Shown one piece after another: positions 5,543-5,651 of a stretch of 5,651 bases of DNA. Every line of letters starts with the position of its first letter. Position 1 is the stretch's first letter. The position numbers and the translations under genes were made by a program. This DNA is from Thermoplasmata archaeon (lineage in GTDB: Archaea > Thermoplasmatota > E2 > UBA9212). The stretch lies in NCBI GenBank assembly GCA_013329495.1, contig DUKC01000157.1, positions 1,241 to 6,891 on the forward strand, read 5' to 3'. The notes under the pieces were generated by a model, which saw only the letters and a program-made list of their open reading frames with translations, made no database searches and was not told the DNA's origin.

Positions 5543-5651
5543 CACTTATTTTGAGCAGGCGATAAGTTCTTGCCTGAGTAATGGAAGAGAAGCCGATGGT
5601 TCTTATTCTTCTATCTTCACCCGTTGCTAATTCTTGACAAATTCTTATAAA
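5523..5651 (-). CDS. Unidentified protein, C-terminal fragment (runs off right edge)
   Basis: The minus strand has a frame open from the window edge for 42 codons to a TAA at 5525-5523. The residues include LATGEDRRIRTIGF, then SSITQARTYRLLKI and SEKFKRF at the end. The composition looks like a genuine basic, helical C-terminus; the other two minus frames are closed early. A T-tract follows the stop and the neighbouring plus-strand gene ends 42 bases away, an arrangement expected for two convergent genes. I do not recognise the family. At this length an open frame can occur by chance, so the call is moderate. Confidence 0.42.
   Translation of the reverse strand, partial: FIRICQELATGEDRRIRTIGFSSITQARTYRLLKISEKFKRF

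Noticed and set aside
5556..5576. Hairpin CAGGCGA/TTGCCTG with a 7-base loop, as a small RNA or terminator
   Set aside because: It has no T-tract directly after it on either strand and falls within the probable C-terminal coding frame; one of the pairs is G-U.
5642..5651. TATA-like TTCTTATAAA at the right end as a promoter for a plus-strand gene outside the window
   Set aside because: It lies inside the probable minus-strand coding frame, and no downstream gene is visible. Similar AT-rich octamers occur by chance.

Overview
The window looks archaeal. The evidence is a tRNA (guanine26-N2)-dimethyltransferase (Trm1) and a THEP1-type NTPase arranged as an operon, a tungsten/molybdenum aldehyde:ferredoxin oxidoreductase (AOR) family enzyme, an alanine aminotransferase very like the one I remember from Pyrococcus furiosus, and archaeal TATA boxes placed so that two divergent genes would have leaderless transcripts. 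The AOR homologue and the lack of any aerobic functions fit an anaerobic, probably amino-acid- or peptide-using organism. Base composition is moderate, slightly AT-rich. The lineage cannot be fixed from sequence alone.

Layout, left to right. (1) Positions 1-88, minus strand, hold the N-terminal end of what reads as a class I/II aminotransferase that leaves the window on the left. (2) Positions 125-2332, minus strand, hold the AOR-family oxidoreductase, with its own TATA-like box, a leader with two small hairpins and a strong ribosome binding site. (3) Positions 2501-4168, minus strand, hold a two-gene operon: the P-loop NTPase, then trm1, joined stop-to-start (TGAATG). (4) Positions 4169-4256 are a compact divergent promoter region. 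(5) Positions 4257-5480, plus strand, hold a complete alanine aminotransferase-like enzyme. (6) Positions 5481-5522 are a short convergent intergenic region with oligo-T tracts for both strands. (7) Positions 5523-5651, minus strand, hold a probable C-terminal fragment of an unidentified protein.

How the genes may work together: the AOR gene is followed on the same strand, about 36 bases on, by an aminotransferase, and a second aminotransferase lies at the other side of the tRNA-modification operon. Transamination of amino acids gives 2-oxo acids. In anaerobic archaea these are converted to acyl-CoA and aldehydes, and AOR-family enzymes oxidise aldehydes to acids with ferredoxin as acceptor. 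That link is an inference from context; the AOR substrate cannot be read here. The NTPase-trm1 pair is housekeeping-like. I found no mobile element, CRISPR array, rRNA or tRNA gene. No convincing new multi-gene system is visible. The items most worth a second look are the divergent AOR cofactor motifs, the structured AOR leader, the missing ATG of the left-edge aminotransferase and the symmetric leaderless promoter.
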